From Proteus vulgaris (lineage in GTDB: Bacteria; Pseudomonadota; Gammaproteobacteria; Enterobacterales; Enterobacteriaceae), in contig NZ_CP090064.1 of NCBI RefSeq assembly GCF_023100685.1, positions 558,001-622,000 on the forward strand: 64,000 nt of DNA, read 5' to 3'. The first letter of the stretch is position 1. Each line of letters begins with the position of its first letter. The translations under genes were made by a program, and so were the position numbers. This document shows, in pieces, positions 41,356 through 50,886 of the stretch. The notes under the pieces were generated by a model. It saw only the letters and a program-made list of their open reading frames with translations. It was not told where the DNA came from and searched no databases.

Positions 41356-42006
41356 ATGAAATCAATTGCGGTAATTTTAAGTGGCTGTGGTGTGTTTGAT
41401 GGAAGCGAAATCCATGAATCAGTGCTAACAATGCTTGCTTTGAGCCAAAATAATGCTGAGGTTCATTATTTTTCACCTAATGATTTACAACCAACTGTAA
41501 TTAATCATATTACAGGTGAAGAAAAATCAGAAAAAAGAAATATGATGGAAGAATCTTCACGTATTTCTCGTGGAAAAATATCCCCTTTATCAGATGCAAA
41601 GGCCGAAAACTTTGATGCAGTCATTATTCCTGGTGGTTTTGGTGCTGCGAAGAATTTATGCAACTTTGCCACTAAAGGGAGTGAGTGTGAAATTAACAAA
41701 GATCTCTTAAGATTTGTCCAAGCTATGCATCAACAGAAAAAACCATTAGGGTTAATCTGTATTGCTCCCGTTATGTTACCGAAAATGTTAAATGCTCCAG
41801 TTAAATTAACAATCGGAAATGATGTTGCGACGGTCAGTGCTATTGAAAAAATGGGGGGCGTCCATATAGATTGCCCTGTTGATGACATTGTTGTTGATGA
41901 AGAATATCGAGTAGTAACCACTCCTGCATATATGCTTGCACAGTCTATTGCTCAAGCACAGGTAGGTATTGAGAAATTGGTTAAGAAAGTCCTTGAAATG
42001 GCTTAA
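41356..42006 (+). CDS. elbB: Glyoxalase ElbB (DJ-1/PfpI-like isoprenoid-biosynthesis-associated protein)
   Basis: The 216-residue protein belongs to the DJ-1/PfpI superfamily, with LSGCGVFDGSEIHE at the N-terminus and the nucleophile elbow ICIAPVMLPK. E. coli ElbB (217 residues) has glyoxalase activity. GGAG lies nine bases before ATG 41356; the frame is open for 30 codons upstream but lacks family similarity there. It precedes mtgA as in E. coli. Confidence 0.94.
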   Translation: MKSIAVILSGCGVFDGSEIHESVLTMLALSQNNAEVHYFSPNDLQPTVINHITGEEKSEKRNMMEESSRISRGKISPLSDAKAENFDAVIIPGGFGAAKNLCNFATKGSECEINKDLLRFVQAMHQQKKPLGLICIAPVMLPKMLNAPVKLTIGNDVATVSAIEKMGGVHIDCPVDDIVVDEEYRVVTTPAYMLAQSIAQAQVGIEKLVKKVLEMA

Positions 42007-42026
42007 TGTATAGGTGAAAACAGCAG

Positions 42027-42728
42027 ATGACACTGGTGAGAAAGTTAAAGAAACTATTAATTATTCTAATTGCTTTATGGCTGTTAATAGTTGTGCTATT
42101 TTCTTTTTTACCAGTGCCTTTTTCTGCTGTTATGATCCAAAGACAAATTTCTGCTTGGAGTGAGTTTGATTTCTCTTATGTGTCTCATTCCACTTGGGTT
42201 GGTGAAAAAGAGATAGCACCAGCGATGTATTTAGCGGTTATTGCTTCTGAAGATCAAAATTTCCCCAAACATTGGGGCTTTGATTTTGATGCTATTGAGA
42301 AAGTTTTCAAAAAAAATCATAACGGCGGGAAAACATTGCGGGGTGCATCGACAATTTCTCAACAAACGGTCAAAAACCTTTTTTTATGGGATGGCCGTAG
42401 TTGGATAAGAAAAGGGCTTGAAGCAGGCATGACGCCTGTTGTTGAACTCATCTGGTCAAAAAAACGTATTTTAACGGTATATCTAAATATTGTTGAGTTT
42501 GGTGATGGGATCTTTGGTGTAGAACAGGCCTCCCAACATTATTTTAGAAAGCCTGCTAAACAACTAACTCAACAAGAAGCGGCGCTATTAGCTGCAGTTT
42601 TACCTAATCCCCACATCTATCACGTCAATAAACCTTCAGCTTATGTCTTAAAACGGCAACAGTGGATCTTAAATCAAATGCGATTATTAGGTGGAATCAC
42701 TTTTTTAAAGAAAAATGATTTGTCATAA
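42027..42728 (+). CDS. mtgA: Monofunctional biosynthetic peptidoglycan transglycosylase
   Basis: This 233-residue GT51 enzyme has an N-terminal membrane anchor (about residues 9-29), catalytic Glu75 in [13 protein letters not shown] and the [14 protein letters not shown] and [15 protein letters not shown] motifs. It polymerises lipid II glycan strands without transpeptidase activity. It lies 20 bases after elbB, convergent with ureR two bases away. Confidence 0.96.
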   Translation: MTLVRKLKKLLIILIALWLLIVVLFSFLPVPFSAVMIQRQISAWSEFDFSYVSHSTWVGEKEIAPAMYLAVIASEDQNFPKHWGFDFDAIEKVFKKNHNGGKTLRGASTISQQTVKNLFLWDGRSWIRKGLEAGMTPVVELIWSKKRILTVYLNIVEFGDGIFGVEQASQHYFRKPAKQLTQQEAALLAAVLPNPHIYHVNKPSAYVLKRQQWILNQMRLLGGITFLKKNDLS

Positions 42729-42730
42729 CA

Positions 42731-43621
42731 TTATAACGTTTGAAATATTTTTCTATCTGGCTCTGCAATTTTTTCTGACAATTTCGTTATCGCAGAAGGA
42801 TCATTAGCCTCTCGAGACTGAATTCGAAATTGTGATGGTGTGATACCGTATTTACGTTTAAAAGCATCGCAAAAATAGGCATTACTACCAAAGCCACAAC
42901 GATGGCTGATTTGAAAGACAGAATAATTAGAGAATGTTAGATAATTTAAGGCAATCCCCATTCGAACATCTAATAATAATTGGCAAAATGAAACCCCTTC
43001 TTTATTTAAATGACGACGCAGTGTTGATGGGGTGGTAAATAGCGTTTTTGCCACATCTTCTAAATGCCATTTTCGTTGTGGATCTTGTGTGATTAAATGC
43101 GTAATTGCCTGATTTTTGGGTTCATCATAATTAAATCGGAAGATATTTAATATATCGATGCCTTCTTGATATACCGCCATCAAAATAAAAAACAGACACT
43201 GTTGCATAAACATGGTTTCTTGAGAGGGAGAACCATGAGGTAGCGGTAGGCACTGTTTGAGTATGCCAAAGTTGCTTTTTACCACTTCTGGTGTGGATAA
43301 ATGATAAGCCGGAAGGTGGCTTGTTAGTGGAGAGCTTGATTTAATTAGAGGCTTTAATAAAGAAAAGACAGATTGAAGCTCTGTTTCGCATAAAACGAGG
43401 GTATGTAGCTCAATCGATTTATGGGTGAATTGATTAACAATATCACAGGAAACTTGGCTATATTTGGGAATAATAAGAGTCAAATGGGTTGATACATCAA
43501 TAGTTTGTCCATTGATGCAAATTGTACCTTTTGCGCCACTAACCATCGCTATCATCGGGTTTTCGATGTAAAACGTTTTTAAAGACATTTGGTTAGAGGA
43601 CAGAATGTGTTTGTATTCCAT
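42731..43621 (-). CDS. ureR: Urease operon transcriptional activator UreR (AraC family)
   Basis: The 296-residue protein has an N-terminal sensing domain and a C-terminal AraC-type double HTH (about residues 180-275, with [19 protein letters not shown] and [31 protein letters not shown]). UreR binds urea and activates ureD and its own gene. ATG 43621 was chosen; GGAG lies close upstream. It is divergent from ureD across 486 bases, the arrangement known for Proteus. The stop lies two bases from that of mtgA, so the urease block begins exactly at the backbone gene boundary. Confidence 0.95.
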   Translation of the reverse strand: MEYKHILSSNQMSLKTFYIENPMIAMVSGAKGTICINGQTIDVSTHLTLIIPKYSQVSCDIVNQFTHKSIELHTLVLCETELQSVFSLLKPLIKSSSPLTSHLPAYHLSTPEVVKSNFGILKQCLPLPHGSPSQETMFMQQCLFFILMAVYQEGIDILNIFRFNYDEPKNQAITHLITQDPQRKWHLEDVAKTLFTTPSTLRRHLNKEGVSFCQLLLDVRMGIALNYLTFSNYSVFQISHRCGFGSNAYFCDAFKRKYGITPSQFRIQSREANDPSAITKLSEKIAEPDRKIFQTL

Positions 43622-43809
43622 AATCTCCAATATACCGCAGGCAAGCTAAGCATCAATGTTGCTTAAATGTTTAATGTGAACTCATTTATTGTATAAACGA
43701 ATAAGTTACATCTAGAATAAATAGAGAGATTATTCTAGTTAAGAATGAGTGCCATCATGCAAAACTGCATGACAGTCGCACAGAATATAATCCCGTTGAT
43801 GAAAGATGA

Positions 43810-43822
43810 CAATATAGATATA
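43810..43822 (-). promoter_or_regulatory. Candidate UreR-binding site in the ureR-ureD region
   Basis: On the minus strand TATATCTATATTG fits, at every position, the UreR consensus as remembered from published work (T-R-Y-W-K-Y-T-W-W-ATTG). It lies about 190 bases before ureR and 285 before ureD. A weaker plus-strand candidate (TCCTGATTTATTG, 44066-44078) lies close to ureD. The rest of 43622-44107 is AT-rich without genes. Confidence 0.6.
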
Positions 43823-44107
43823 CGCTCATTTTCTACATTTATTTTAATCAGTGTTATTTTTTCTAAATAAATTGCTATTTATTTAAAACGCATTTTTCGA
43901 AATAAGGTGTAGAATCGCGCGTCACAGACGAAGGGGATTATCCTGTTCTTAGGGTATCACAGTTTGTCTTTTTACCCACACCCTATCCAACATTCATTAG
44001 CTTATTTTCTATTTGATTTTGAATGACACAATCTTATGGATAGCGCTGTATGTATTCACGTATTTTCCTGATTTATTGATAATTTTGCCGAGTTGGCAGG
44101 AGTGAGT

Positions 44108-44944
44108 ATGTCTGACTTTTCAGGGAAGGGTTGGCTTGCTGAAATCGTTTTACGTTATGAAGTAAAACGCGGAATGACACGTCTTACAGAAAAACGCCAT
44201 GTCGGCCCACTAATGGTTCAGCGTCCTTTTTATCCTGAGCAAGGTATTGCACACACTTATTTACTCCATCCTCCAGGTGGGGTAGTTGGTGGTGATAAGT
44301 TATTGATCAATATTGATGTTCAATCTGAAGCTCATGCATTGCTTACCACGCCTGGTGCAACCAAGTTTTATCGTAGTGCGGGTGGCGTGGCTCATCAAAT
44401 TCAAACATTAAAGGTCGCCCCGAATGGATTTTTAGAGTGGCTTCCTCAGGAGAATATCTTTTTTCCTGAGGCGCGAGCACATCTAGAAACGCATATTCAT
44501 ATTGCATCGACTGCCAAATTTATTGGTTGGGAAATTCAATGTTTTGGCCGCCCAGTTTTAAATGAATGGTTCGAAAATGGCAGTGTTAAAGGACGTTTTA
44601 ATTTTTATATTGATGAAAAGCTGACATTAACAGAATCGCTTTTTGTTAATGGTTTACAAAATAAAGCGGCCGCAATGCGCGAATTTCCCATGTTGGGTTC
44701 GCTTTATATTTATCCTACATCTGATGAATTAAAAAATGTTATTCAACAATGTGTTGAGGCTTTTTCAGCCTCTTACAACCCTGTTATCGAATATGGTTTA
44801 ACCGATGTAGACGGTATTTTAGTTTTACGGTTATTAGGTTCACAAACAGAGCCGATGATGGCGTGTTTTGCTCAAGTTTGGCAAACCGTCAGACAACACT
44901 GGTTAGGGTATTGCCCAGAGCCGCCTCGTATATGGGCGACATAA
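44108..44944 (+). CDS. ureD: Urease accessory protein UreD
   Basis: The 278-residue UreD/UreH protein has [19 protein letters not shown] and [12 protein letters not shown], the family hallmarks. It is the scaffold that binds apo-urease and recruits UreF and UreG for nickel insertion. AGGAG precedes ATG 44108; the TTG at 44093 in the same frame was rejected. It is first in ureDABCEFG and is expressed when UreR binds urea. Confidence 0.97.
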   Translation: MSDFSGKGWLAEIVLRYEVKRGMTRLTEKRHVGPLMVQRPFYPEQGIAHTYLLHPPGGVVGGDKLLINIDVQSEAHALLTTPGATKFYRSAGGVAHQIQTLKVAPNGFLEWLPQENIFFPEARAHLETHIHIASTAKFIGWEIQCFGRPVLNEWFENGSVKGRFNFYIDEKLTLTESLFVNGLQNKAAAMREFPMLGSLYIYPTSDELKNVIQQCVEAFSASYNPVIEYGLTDVDGILVLRLLGSQTEPMMACFAQVWQTVRQHWLGYCPEPPRIWAT

Positions 44945-44965
44945 TCGTTAATTTTAGGAGCAGAA

Positions 44966-45268
44966 ATGGAATTAACACCAAGAGAAAAAGATAAATTACT
45001 GCTTTTTACAGCGGGTCTTGTTGCTGAAAGACGTTTAGCGAGAGGGCTGAAGCTTAATTATCCTGAAGCGGTTGCATTGATTAGTTGTGCCATTATGGAA
45101 GGTGCTCGTGATGGTAAAACTGTTGCCCAGTTAATGAGTGAAGGACGCACTGTTTTAACGGCAGAGCAGGTGATGGAAGGGGTACCAGAAATGATAAAAG
45201 ACATTCAAGTAGAGTGTACATTCCCTGATGGTACAAAACTTGTTTCTATCCATGATCCTATTGTGTAG
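44966..45268 (+). CDS. ureA: Urease subunit gamma
   Basis: The 100-residue gamma subunit starts [20 protein letters not shown] and contains the [20 protein letters not shown] end block. Length is standard for the three-subunit urease. AGGAG precedes the ATG. It assembles with UreB and UreC as (UreABC)3. Confidence 0.99.
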   Translation: MELTPREKDKLLLFTAGLVAERRLARGLKLNYPEAVALISCAIMEGARDGKTVAQLMSEGRTVLTAEQVMEGVPEMIKDIQVECTFPDGTKLVSIHDPIV

Positions 45269-45276
45269 GTAACAAC

Positions 45277-45603
45277 ATGATACCCGGTGAAATTAGAGTT
45301 AACCAAACGTTAGGTGATATTGAGCTTAATGCTGGCCGAGAGACAAAAACAATACAAGTTGCTAATCATGGTGATAGACCTGTACAGGTGGGTTCTCATT
45401 ATCATTTCTATGAAGTAAATGATGCGTTGAAATTTGAGCGAGAAGGCACATTGGGTTTTCGTTTAAATATTCCAGCAGGTATGGCGGTTCGTTTTGAACC
45501 TGGTCAAAGCCGTACAGTTGAATTAGTGGCTTTTGCAGGAAAACGTGAAATTTATGGTTTCCATGGCAAAGTGATGGGTAAATTGGAGAGTGAGAAAAAA
45601 TGA
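45277..45603 (+). CDS. ureB: Urease subunit beta
   Basis: The 108-residue beta subunit starts MIPGEIRVN and carries [11 protein letters not shown] and [16 protein letters not shown]. It follows ureA by eight bases and its stop overlaps the ureC start by four bases, keeping subunit ratios matched. Confidence 0.99.
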   Translation: MIPGEIRVNQTLGDIELNAGRETKTIQVANHGDRPVQVGSHYHFYEVNDALKFEREGTLGFRLNIPAGMAVRFEPGQSRTVELVAFAGKREIYGFHGKVMGKLESEKK

Positions 45604-47303
45604 AAACTATCTCACGTCAAGCTTATGCAGATATGTTTGGCCCAACAACAGGCGATCGTCTGCGATTAGCCGATACAGAGCTTTTTCTTGAAATTGAAAA
45701 AGATTTCACCACTTATGGTGAAGAGGTTAAATTTGGTGGTGGTAAAGTTATTCGTGATGGCATGGGGCAAAGCCAAGTTGTCAACGCCGAGTGTGTTGAT
45801 GTGCTTATCACTAACGCCATAATTTTAGATCATTGGGGTATCGTAAAAGCGGATATCGGTATTAAAGATGGCCGTATTGTAGGTATCGGTAAAGCGGGTA
45901 ATCCGGATGTACAACCTAATGTGGATATTGTTGTAGGGCCAGCCACAGAAGTGGTTGCGGGTGAAGGTAAAATTGTTACCGCTGGTGGTGTTGATACTCA
46001 TATTCACTTTATCTGTCCTCAACAAGCACAAGAAGGTTTAGTCTCTGGTGTGACTACTTTTATTGGTGGTGGTACAGGGCCAGTTGCTGGAACGAATGCA
46101 ACTACAGTAACACCAGGTATTTGGAACATGCACCGCATGCTAGAAGCCGTTGATGAATTGCCTATCAATGTGGGGTTATTTGGTAAAGGTTGTGTGAGTC
46201 AACCTGAAGCGGTTCGCGAGCAAATTGAAGCGGGTGCTATTGGTCTAAAAATTCACGAAGACTGGGGTGCAACGCCAATGGCAATTCACAATTGCCTTAA
46301 TGTTGCCGATGAAATGGATGTGCAAGTCGCTATTCACTCTGACACCTTAAATGAAGGTGGTTTTTATGAAGAAACTGTAAAAGCGATAGCAGGCCGTGTG
46401 ATCCATGTTTTCCACACAGAAGGTGCAGGGGGGGGACACGCACCAGATGTGATTAAATCAGTGGGTGAGCCGAATATTTTACCTGCTTCAACAAATCCAA
46501 CAATGCCTTATACCATTAATACGGTAGATGAACATCTCGACATGTTGATGGTTTGTCATCACCTTGATCCTTCTATTCCTGAAGATGTGGCCTTTGCTGA
46601 ATCTCGTATTCGTCGTGAAACTATTGCAGCGGAAGATATTTTACATGATATGGGTGCTATTTCTGTTATGTCGTCAGACTCACAGGCAATGGGGCGTGTA
46701 GGTGAAGTTATTCTTCGTACTTGGCAATGTGCGCACAAAATGAAATTACAACGCGGCACATTAGAAGGTGACACTGCTGAAAGTGATAACTGTCGCATTA
46801 AACGCTATGTGGCGAAATACACTATCAATCCTGCTTTAGCGCATGGTATTGCACATGAAGTGGGTTCTATTGAAAAAGGGAAGTTGGCTGATCTGGTTCT
46901 ATGGGATCCCGCTTTCTTTGGTGTGAAGCCCGCATTGATCATGAAAGGTGGCATGGTGGCTTATGCACCAATGGGGGATATTAACGCAGCTATTCCAACG
47001 CCTCAGCCTGTGCATTATCGCCCAATGTATGCTTGTTTAGGTAAAGCGAAATATCAGACGTCGATGGTCTTTATGTCGAAAGCGGGGATCGATGCAGGTG
47101 TACCTGAAAAATTAGGCTTAAAGAGCTTAATTGGTCGTGTCCAAGGTTGTCGTAGCGTGACAAAAGCATCGATGATCCACAATAGCTATGTGCCACATAT
47201 TGAGCTAGATCCACAAACCTATATTGTGAAAGCCGATGGTGTGCCATTAGTGTGTGAACCTGCGACACAATTACCGATGGCACAACGCTATTTCCTCTTT
47301 TGA
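45600..47303 (+). CDS. ureC: Urease subunit alpha (catalytic)
   Basis: The 567-residue catalytic subunit carries every nickel-centre ligand: His134 and His136 (DTHIHF), carbamylated Lys217 (GLKIHEDWG), His246, His272 and Asp360 (SSDSQ), plus flap residues Cys319 and His320 (MVCHH). It hydrolyses urea to ammonia and carbamate, which raises urine pH and drives stone formation in Proteus infection. The gene is intact, so the strain should be urease-positive. Confidence 0.99.
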   Translation: MKTISRQAYADMFGPTTGDRLRLADTELFLEIEKDFTTYGEEVKFGGGKVIRDGMGQSQVVNAECVDVLITNAIILDHWGIVKADIGIKDGRIVGIGKAGNPDVQPNVDIVVGPATEVVAGEGKIVTAGGVDTHIHFICPQQAQEGLVSGVTTFIGGGTGPVAGTNATTVTPGIWNMHRMLEAVDELPINVGLFGKGCVSQPEAVREQIEAGAIGLKIHEDWGATPMAIHNCLNVADEMDVQVAIHSDTLNEGGFYEETVKAIAGRVIHVFHTEGAGGGHAPDVIKSVGEPNILPASTNPTMPYTINTVDEHLDMLMVCHHLDPSIPEDVAFAESRIRRETIAAEDILHDMGAISVMSSDSQAMGRVGEVILRTWQCAHKMKLQRGTLEGDTAESDNCRIKRYVAKYTINPALAHGIAHEVGSIEKGKLADLVLWDPAFFGVKPALIMKGGMVAYAPMGDINAAIPTPQPVHYRPMYACLGKAKYQTSMVFMSKAGIDAGVPEKLGLKSLIGRVQGCRSVTKASMIHNSYVPHIELDPQTYIVKADGVPLVCEPATQLPMAQRYFLF

Positions 47304-47329
47304 TTAGTGTTTTACCGAGAATGTAGAGA

Positions 47330-47800
47330 ATGAAAAGATTTACTCAACTTATTGATAAACAAAAAGCACTTGAAATATCAACACCAGAGCAACCGGCTCT
47401 TACTCTGTGCTTAACGATGGATGAAAGAACCAAAAGCCGTTTAAAAGTCACATTAAGTGATGGGCAAGAAGCTGGGCTATTTTTACCCCGTGGTACGGTG
47501 TTAAAAGAGGGCGATATTTTACTGGCAGAAGATAATACGCTAGTCACAATTGAAGCCGCAAAAGAGCAAGTTTCTACGGTATATAGTGAAGATCCACTGT
47601 TATTGGCTCGGGTTTGTTATCACTTAGGTAATCGTCATGTTCCATTACAAATTGAAGCTGGCTGGTGTCGCTATTTTCACGATCATGTTTTAGATGATAT
47701 GGCGAAAGGCCTAGGGGCAAATGTCGTTGTTGGTTTGGAAAAATATCAACCTGAGCCGGGTGCTTATGGTGGATCGTCTGGTGGGCATCATCATCACTAA
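47330..47800 (+). CDS. ureE: Urease nickel metallochaperone UreE
   Basis: The 156-residue UreE has an N-terminal peptide-binding domain, a metal-binding domain with the interface His in CYHLGNRHVPLQIE and a short C-terminal tail GGSSGGHHHH. The tail has four His, fewer than the ten-His tail of Klebsiella UreE, so nickel storage capacity at the tail may be lower. It delivers nickel to UreG. GAGAATG context marks the start. Confidence 0.97.
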   Translation: MKRFTQLIDKQKALEISTPEQPALTLCLTMDERTKSRLKVTLSDGQEAGLFLPRGTVLKEGDILLAEDNTLVTIEAAKEQVSTVYSEDPLLLARVCYHLGNRHVPLQIEAGWCRYFHDHVLDDMAKGLGANVVVGLEKYQPEPGAYGGSSGGHHHH

Positions 47801-47824
47801 TTATTTGAATAAGGGAGCCTATTG

Positions 47825-48490
47825 ATGCTTGCAGATCTACGCTTATATCAATTAGTCAGTCCTTCTTTACCTGTGGGATCGTTTACTTATTCTCAAGGGT
47901 TAGAGTGGGCAATTGAAAAGGGGTGGGTTTGTTGTCCTCAAACGTTAACGGCTTGGCTAAGTACTCAAATGACAGGCACTTTAGCAACGTTAGAACTCCC
48001 TATTTTACGGCGATTACAAGAAAATTTGGCACAAGCCAAAATGAGTGAAGTGAAGCATTGGTGTGATTTTATTGTCGCAAGTCGTGAAACTAAAGAGTTG
48101 CGACAAGAAGAGCGCCAACGAGGTATTGCTTTCGCTCGTTTACTTCCTCAATTAGATATTGAGTTAGATGAAACCTTACAAGCCTGTGTAAAACAGACAC
48201 AACTGATGGCATTTGCGTTAGCTGCTGTGAAATGGAATATTTCCTCTGAAAAATTATGTTGTGCTTACGCTTGGGGTTGGCTTGAAAATACGGTGATGTC
48301 AGGAGTAAAACTGATCCCTTTAGGGCAAAGTGCAGGACAGAAAATATTGTTTACATTAGCAGAGCAGATCCCTGTGATTGTTGAGCAATCCGCACATTGG
48401 CCCACTGAAGATATTGGGAGTTTTACACCGGCGCAAATTATTGCCAGTAGTCGCCATGAAACACAATACACTCGACTTTTTCGTTCATGA
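47825..48490 (+). CDS. ureF: Urease accessory protein UreF
   Basis: The 221-residue helical UreF has [23 protein letters not shown] at its N-terminus and the [14 protein letters not shown] tail needed for UreD binding. It forms the UreD-UreF-UreG chaperone complex and gates nickel transfer. GGGAG precedes ATG 47825; the adjacent TTG was not used. Confidence 0.96.
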   Translation: MLADLRLYQLVSPSLPVGSFTYSQGLEWAIEKGWVCCPQTLTAWLSTQMTGTLATLELPILRRLQENLAQAKMSEVKHWCDFIVASRETKELRQEERQRGIAFARLLPQLDIELDETLQACVKQTQLMAFALAAVKWNISSEKLCCAYAWGWLENTVMSGVKLIPLGQSAGQKILFTLAEQIPVIVEQSAHWPTEDIGSFTPAQIIASSRHETQYTRLFRS

Positions 48491-48499
48491 GAAATCTAT

Positions 48500-49117
48500 A
48501 TGCAAGAATATAATCAACCACTCCGTATTGGTGTTGGTGGCCCTGTTGGATCAGGAAAAACGGCACTGTTAGAAGTTCTTTGTAAAGCAATGCGTGACAC
48601 TTATGAAATCGCGGTTGTCACTAACGATATTTATACTCAAGAAGATGCCAAGATCTTAACGCGTGCTGAGGCATTAGATGCGGATCGTATTATTGGTGTT
48701 GAAACGGGCGGTTGTCCTCATACAGCTATTCGTGAAGATGCATCAATGAACCTTGCTGCGGTTGAAGAATTAGCAATGCGCCACAAAAATCTAGATATCG
48801 TTTTTGTGGAAAGTGGCGGTGATAACTTAAGTGCAACATTTAGCCCAGAGCTTGCTGATTTAACTATTTATGTGATTGACGTGGCTGAAGGGGAAAAAAT
48901 TCCACGTAAAGGTGGCCCCGGTATTACACACTCAGATCTATTAGTCATTAATAAAATCGATCTGGCACCTTATGTTGGCGCATCATTAGAAGTGATGGAA
49001 GCAGACACAGCAAGAATGCGTCCAGTGAAGCCTTATGTTTTCACAAATCTAAAAGAAAAAGTCGGCTTGGAAACTATTATCGATTTTATCATTGATAAAG
49101 GCATGCTAAGACGCTAA
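48500..49117 (+). CDS. ureG: Urease accessory GTPase UreG
   Basis: The 205-residue SIMIBI GTPase has the P-loop [10 protein letters not shown], the nickel-binding CPH motif in [11 protein letters not shown], switch [14 protein letters not shown] and the NKID guanine motif. GTP hydrolysis drives nickel and CO2 delivery to apo-urease. It is the last gene of the urease operon, followed by a strong inverted repeat. Confidence 0.98.
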   Translation: MQEYNQPLRIGVGGPVGSGKTALLEVLCKAMRDTYEIAVVTNDIYTQEDAKILTRAEALDADRIIGVETGGCPHTAIREDASMNLAAVEELAMRHKNLDIVFVESGGDNLSATFSPELADLTIYVIDVAEGEKIPRKGGPGITHSDLLVINKIDLAPYVGASLEVMEADTARMRPVKPYVFTNLKEKVGLETIIDFIIDKGMLRR

Positions 49118-49158
49118 TAGCTTGTTGAGTAAAGACGAGTTTTAGCCGAGAAAGAAAT

Positions 49159-49196
49159 TGACAGTATCGGTCATTTTATAAAGACCGATACTGTCA
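49159..49196. terminator. Perfect 14-bp inverted repeat between ureG and dolP
   Basis: TGACAGTATCGGTC (49159-49172) and GACCGATACTGTCA (49183-49196) are exact reverse complements around a 10-base loop. It sits between convergent genes. The lack of a T-tract on either side leaves open whether it terminates transcription or binds a protein. Confidence 0.5.
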
Positions 49197-49227
49197 GAAT
49201 AATATAAAAACGATATTAGTAATCAGA

Positions 49228-49806
49228 TTAGTTAAGGTAAGTAAATGCAGTAGTTACTTTTACTACACCTTTGGTTTCGCTGGCAATTTTTGCAACCGCA
49301 GCCCCTTCTTGGCGAGTCAGAATACCAAATAAGAACACTTCACCATTTTCAGTGATCACTTTTACAGAAGAAGATTTTACTGAATCACTGCCTAAAATCT
49401 GAGAGCGAACTTTGGTTGTTAACCATGTATCTGAAGATGCTGTACCTAATGTCACAGGCTCGCCTTGGCGAACTTCGTTGTAGACGTTATTTACGCCTTC
49501 AACCTTACTTGCAACTTGTTTTGCAGTATTCGCAACAGACATATCAGGGCTTTGACCTGTTAACAGAATATTGCCTTGATAAGCTGTAGCTACGATACGT
49601 GAATTGCTTTTCTTGATCTGTTCGTTTTTGTTTAGAGCACCAGAAACACGTGCTTCCAATGTACCATCGTCAACTTGTTGCCCTAATGAGCGAGGATCGG
49701 TTGCAGTTTTACCCGCAACTGCGGCAGTGCCGACAACCGCTGCGCCGATACAACCTTGCAGTAAAAGTGCAGAACATAGCACTGCAGTGATAGGAAGCAA
49801 TTTCAT
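49228..49806 (-). CDS. dolP: Outer-membrane BON-domain lipoprotein DolP
   Basis: The 192-residue lipoprotein has a lipobox LLQGC (Cys19) and two BON domains (about residues 46-115 and 122-190). DolP (YraP) binds anionic phospholipid at the outer membrane and division site and supports envelope integrity. It follows diaA after nine bases. Codons and gene order are as in E. coli (diaA-dolP). Confidence 0.95.
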   Translation of the reverse strand: MKLLPITAVLCSALLLQGCIGAAVVGTAAVAGKTATDPRSLGQQVDDGTLEARVSGALNKNEQIKKSNSRIVATAYQGNILLTGQSPDMSVANTAKQVASKVEGVNNVYNEVRQGEPVTLGTASSDTWLTTKVRSQILGSDSVKSSSVKVITENGEVFLFGILTRQEGAAVAKIASETKGVVKVTTAFTYLN

Positions 49807-49815
49807 AGTAACTCC

Positions 49816-50406
49816 TTAGTCATCCTGATGTGGGAATAATGTATTATCAATTAAATCACAGAGACAATTGACTGTTAGCATCTGAACTTCCTGTATTCTG
49901 ACGGTGCGTTGAGATGGAATACGAATTTCAACGTCTTGAGGACCTAATAATCCGGCAAGCTCTCCGCCATCATAACCTGTTAATGCAACAATGGTCATAT
50001 CTCGTGTAACAGCGGCTTCAACGGCTTTAATAATACTTCTGCTGTTACCGTGAGTTGAGATAGCAAGTAGCACATCTCCAGCTTGTCCTAATGCACGCAC
50101 TTGTTTTGCATAGATTTCATCGTGCTGCTGATTCCCCATAATTGCAGTCATCACAACGCTATCTGTGTTTAACGATAATGCGGGCAAGCTTGGGCGCTCT
50201 GTTTCAAAACGATGGATCATGCTTGCGGCAAATCGCTGTGCTGTTGCTGCTGAGCTACCGTTTCCACAGCTTAATATTTTATGGCCGTTTAACAAAGATT
50301 GAACCATCATCATGGCGGCTCTGGAAATGGCATCTGGTAATGCTTCTGCTGCTGCAATTTGAGTTTGAATACTCTCTGTAAAGCAGACTTTGATTCTATC
50401 AAGCAC
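49816..50406 (-). CDS. diaA: DnaA initiator-associating protein DiaA
   Basis: The 196-residue SIS-domain protein is the same length as E. coli DiaA, with [22 protein letters not shown] and [18 protein letters not shown]. The tetramer binds several DnaA molecules and promotes oriC unwinding. It is placed between yraN and dolP. Confidence 0.96.
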   Translation of the reverse strand: MLDRIKVCFTESIQTQIAAAEALPDAISRAAMMMVQSLLNGHKILSCGNGSSAATAQRFAASMIHRFETERPSLPALSLNTDSVVMTAIMGNQQHDEIYAKQVRALGQAGDVLLAISTHGNSRSIIKAVEAAVTRDMTIVALTGYDGGELAGLLGPQDVEIRIPSQRTVRIQEVQMLTVNCLCDLIDNTLFPHQDD

Positions 50407-50428
50407 GTTAAGACCTATATAATCTAAT

Positions 50429-50806
50429 TTAACGAATAAATTCCGTATAATCGAGAATGTTTTTTAACCATATTAGCTGGCGTTGATTAAATGCACAAAT
50501 ATCAAAACGACAGTCTGATGTCTCGATGCTTTCTTGGCGTTGTGCTAACCAACATCTTGCTGTACGCCATAAGCGACGCCGTTTTGAGGTGGTAATAGAG
50601 CTTATTGCATCACCAAATAAGATGTTACGTCTAAAACGAACCTCAACAAATACCCATGTCCTCTTTTCCTGCATAATAAGATCAATTTCTCCACAGGGAT
50701 ATCGGACATTACGCTCAATCAATATTAATCCTTGTTGGCGTAAATATTTTAGCGCTTTTTGCTCATAGTATAGCCCTAAAAAATAAGGGCTTTTAGAAAA
50801 AATCAT
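50429..50806 (-). CDS. yraN: UPF0102 family protein YraN
   Basis: The 125-residue protein has a PD-(D/E)xK-like nuclease fold core, with GEIDLIM and VFVEVRFR carrying the expected Asp and Glu-x-(Lys/Arg) positions. Function is unknown; the family is sometimes considered a Holliday-junction-resolvase-like nuclease. It follows lpoA after a palindrome and precedes diaA. Confidence 0.9.
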   Translation of the reverse strand: MIFSKSPYFLGLYYEQKALKYLRQQGLILIERNVRYPCGEIDLIMQEKRTWVFVEVRFRRNILFGDAISSITTSKRRRLWRTARCWLAQRQESIETSDCRFDICAFNQRQLIWLKNILDYTEFIR

Positions 50807-50836
50807 CCATGATTTCCTTCTTTATCTTACTCATAA

Positions 50837-50863
50837 AATAAACCGCCATTATGGCGGTTTATT
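50837..50863 (-). terminator. 27-base palindrome after lpoA
   Basis: AATAAACCGCCAT-T-ATGGCGGTTTATT is a near-perfect palindrome 24 bases after the lpoA stop, with TTTAT following on the minus strand. It probably terminates or attenuates lpoA transcription before yraN. Confidence 0.65.
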
Positions 50864-50886
50864 CTAATGATAATTAAATGCGTGCC

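Noticed and set aside
45825..47283. Several open frames antisense to ureC
   Set aside because: These are opposite-strand shadows of a highly conserved gene, without ribosome binding sites.
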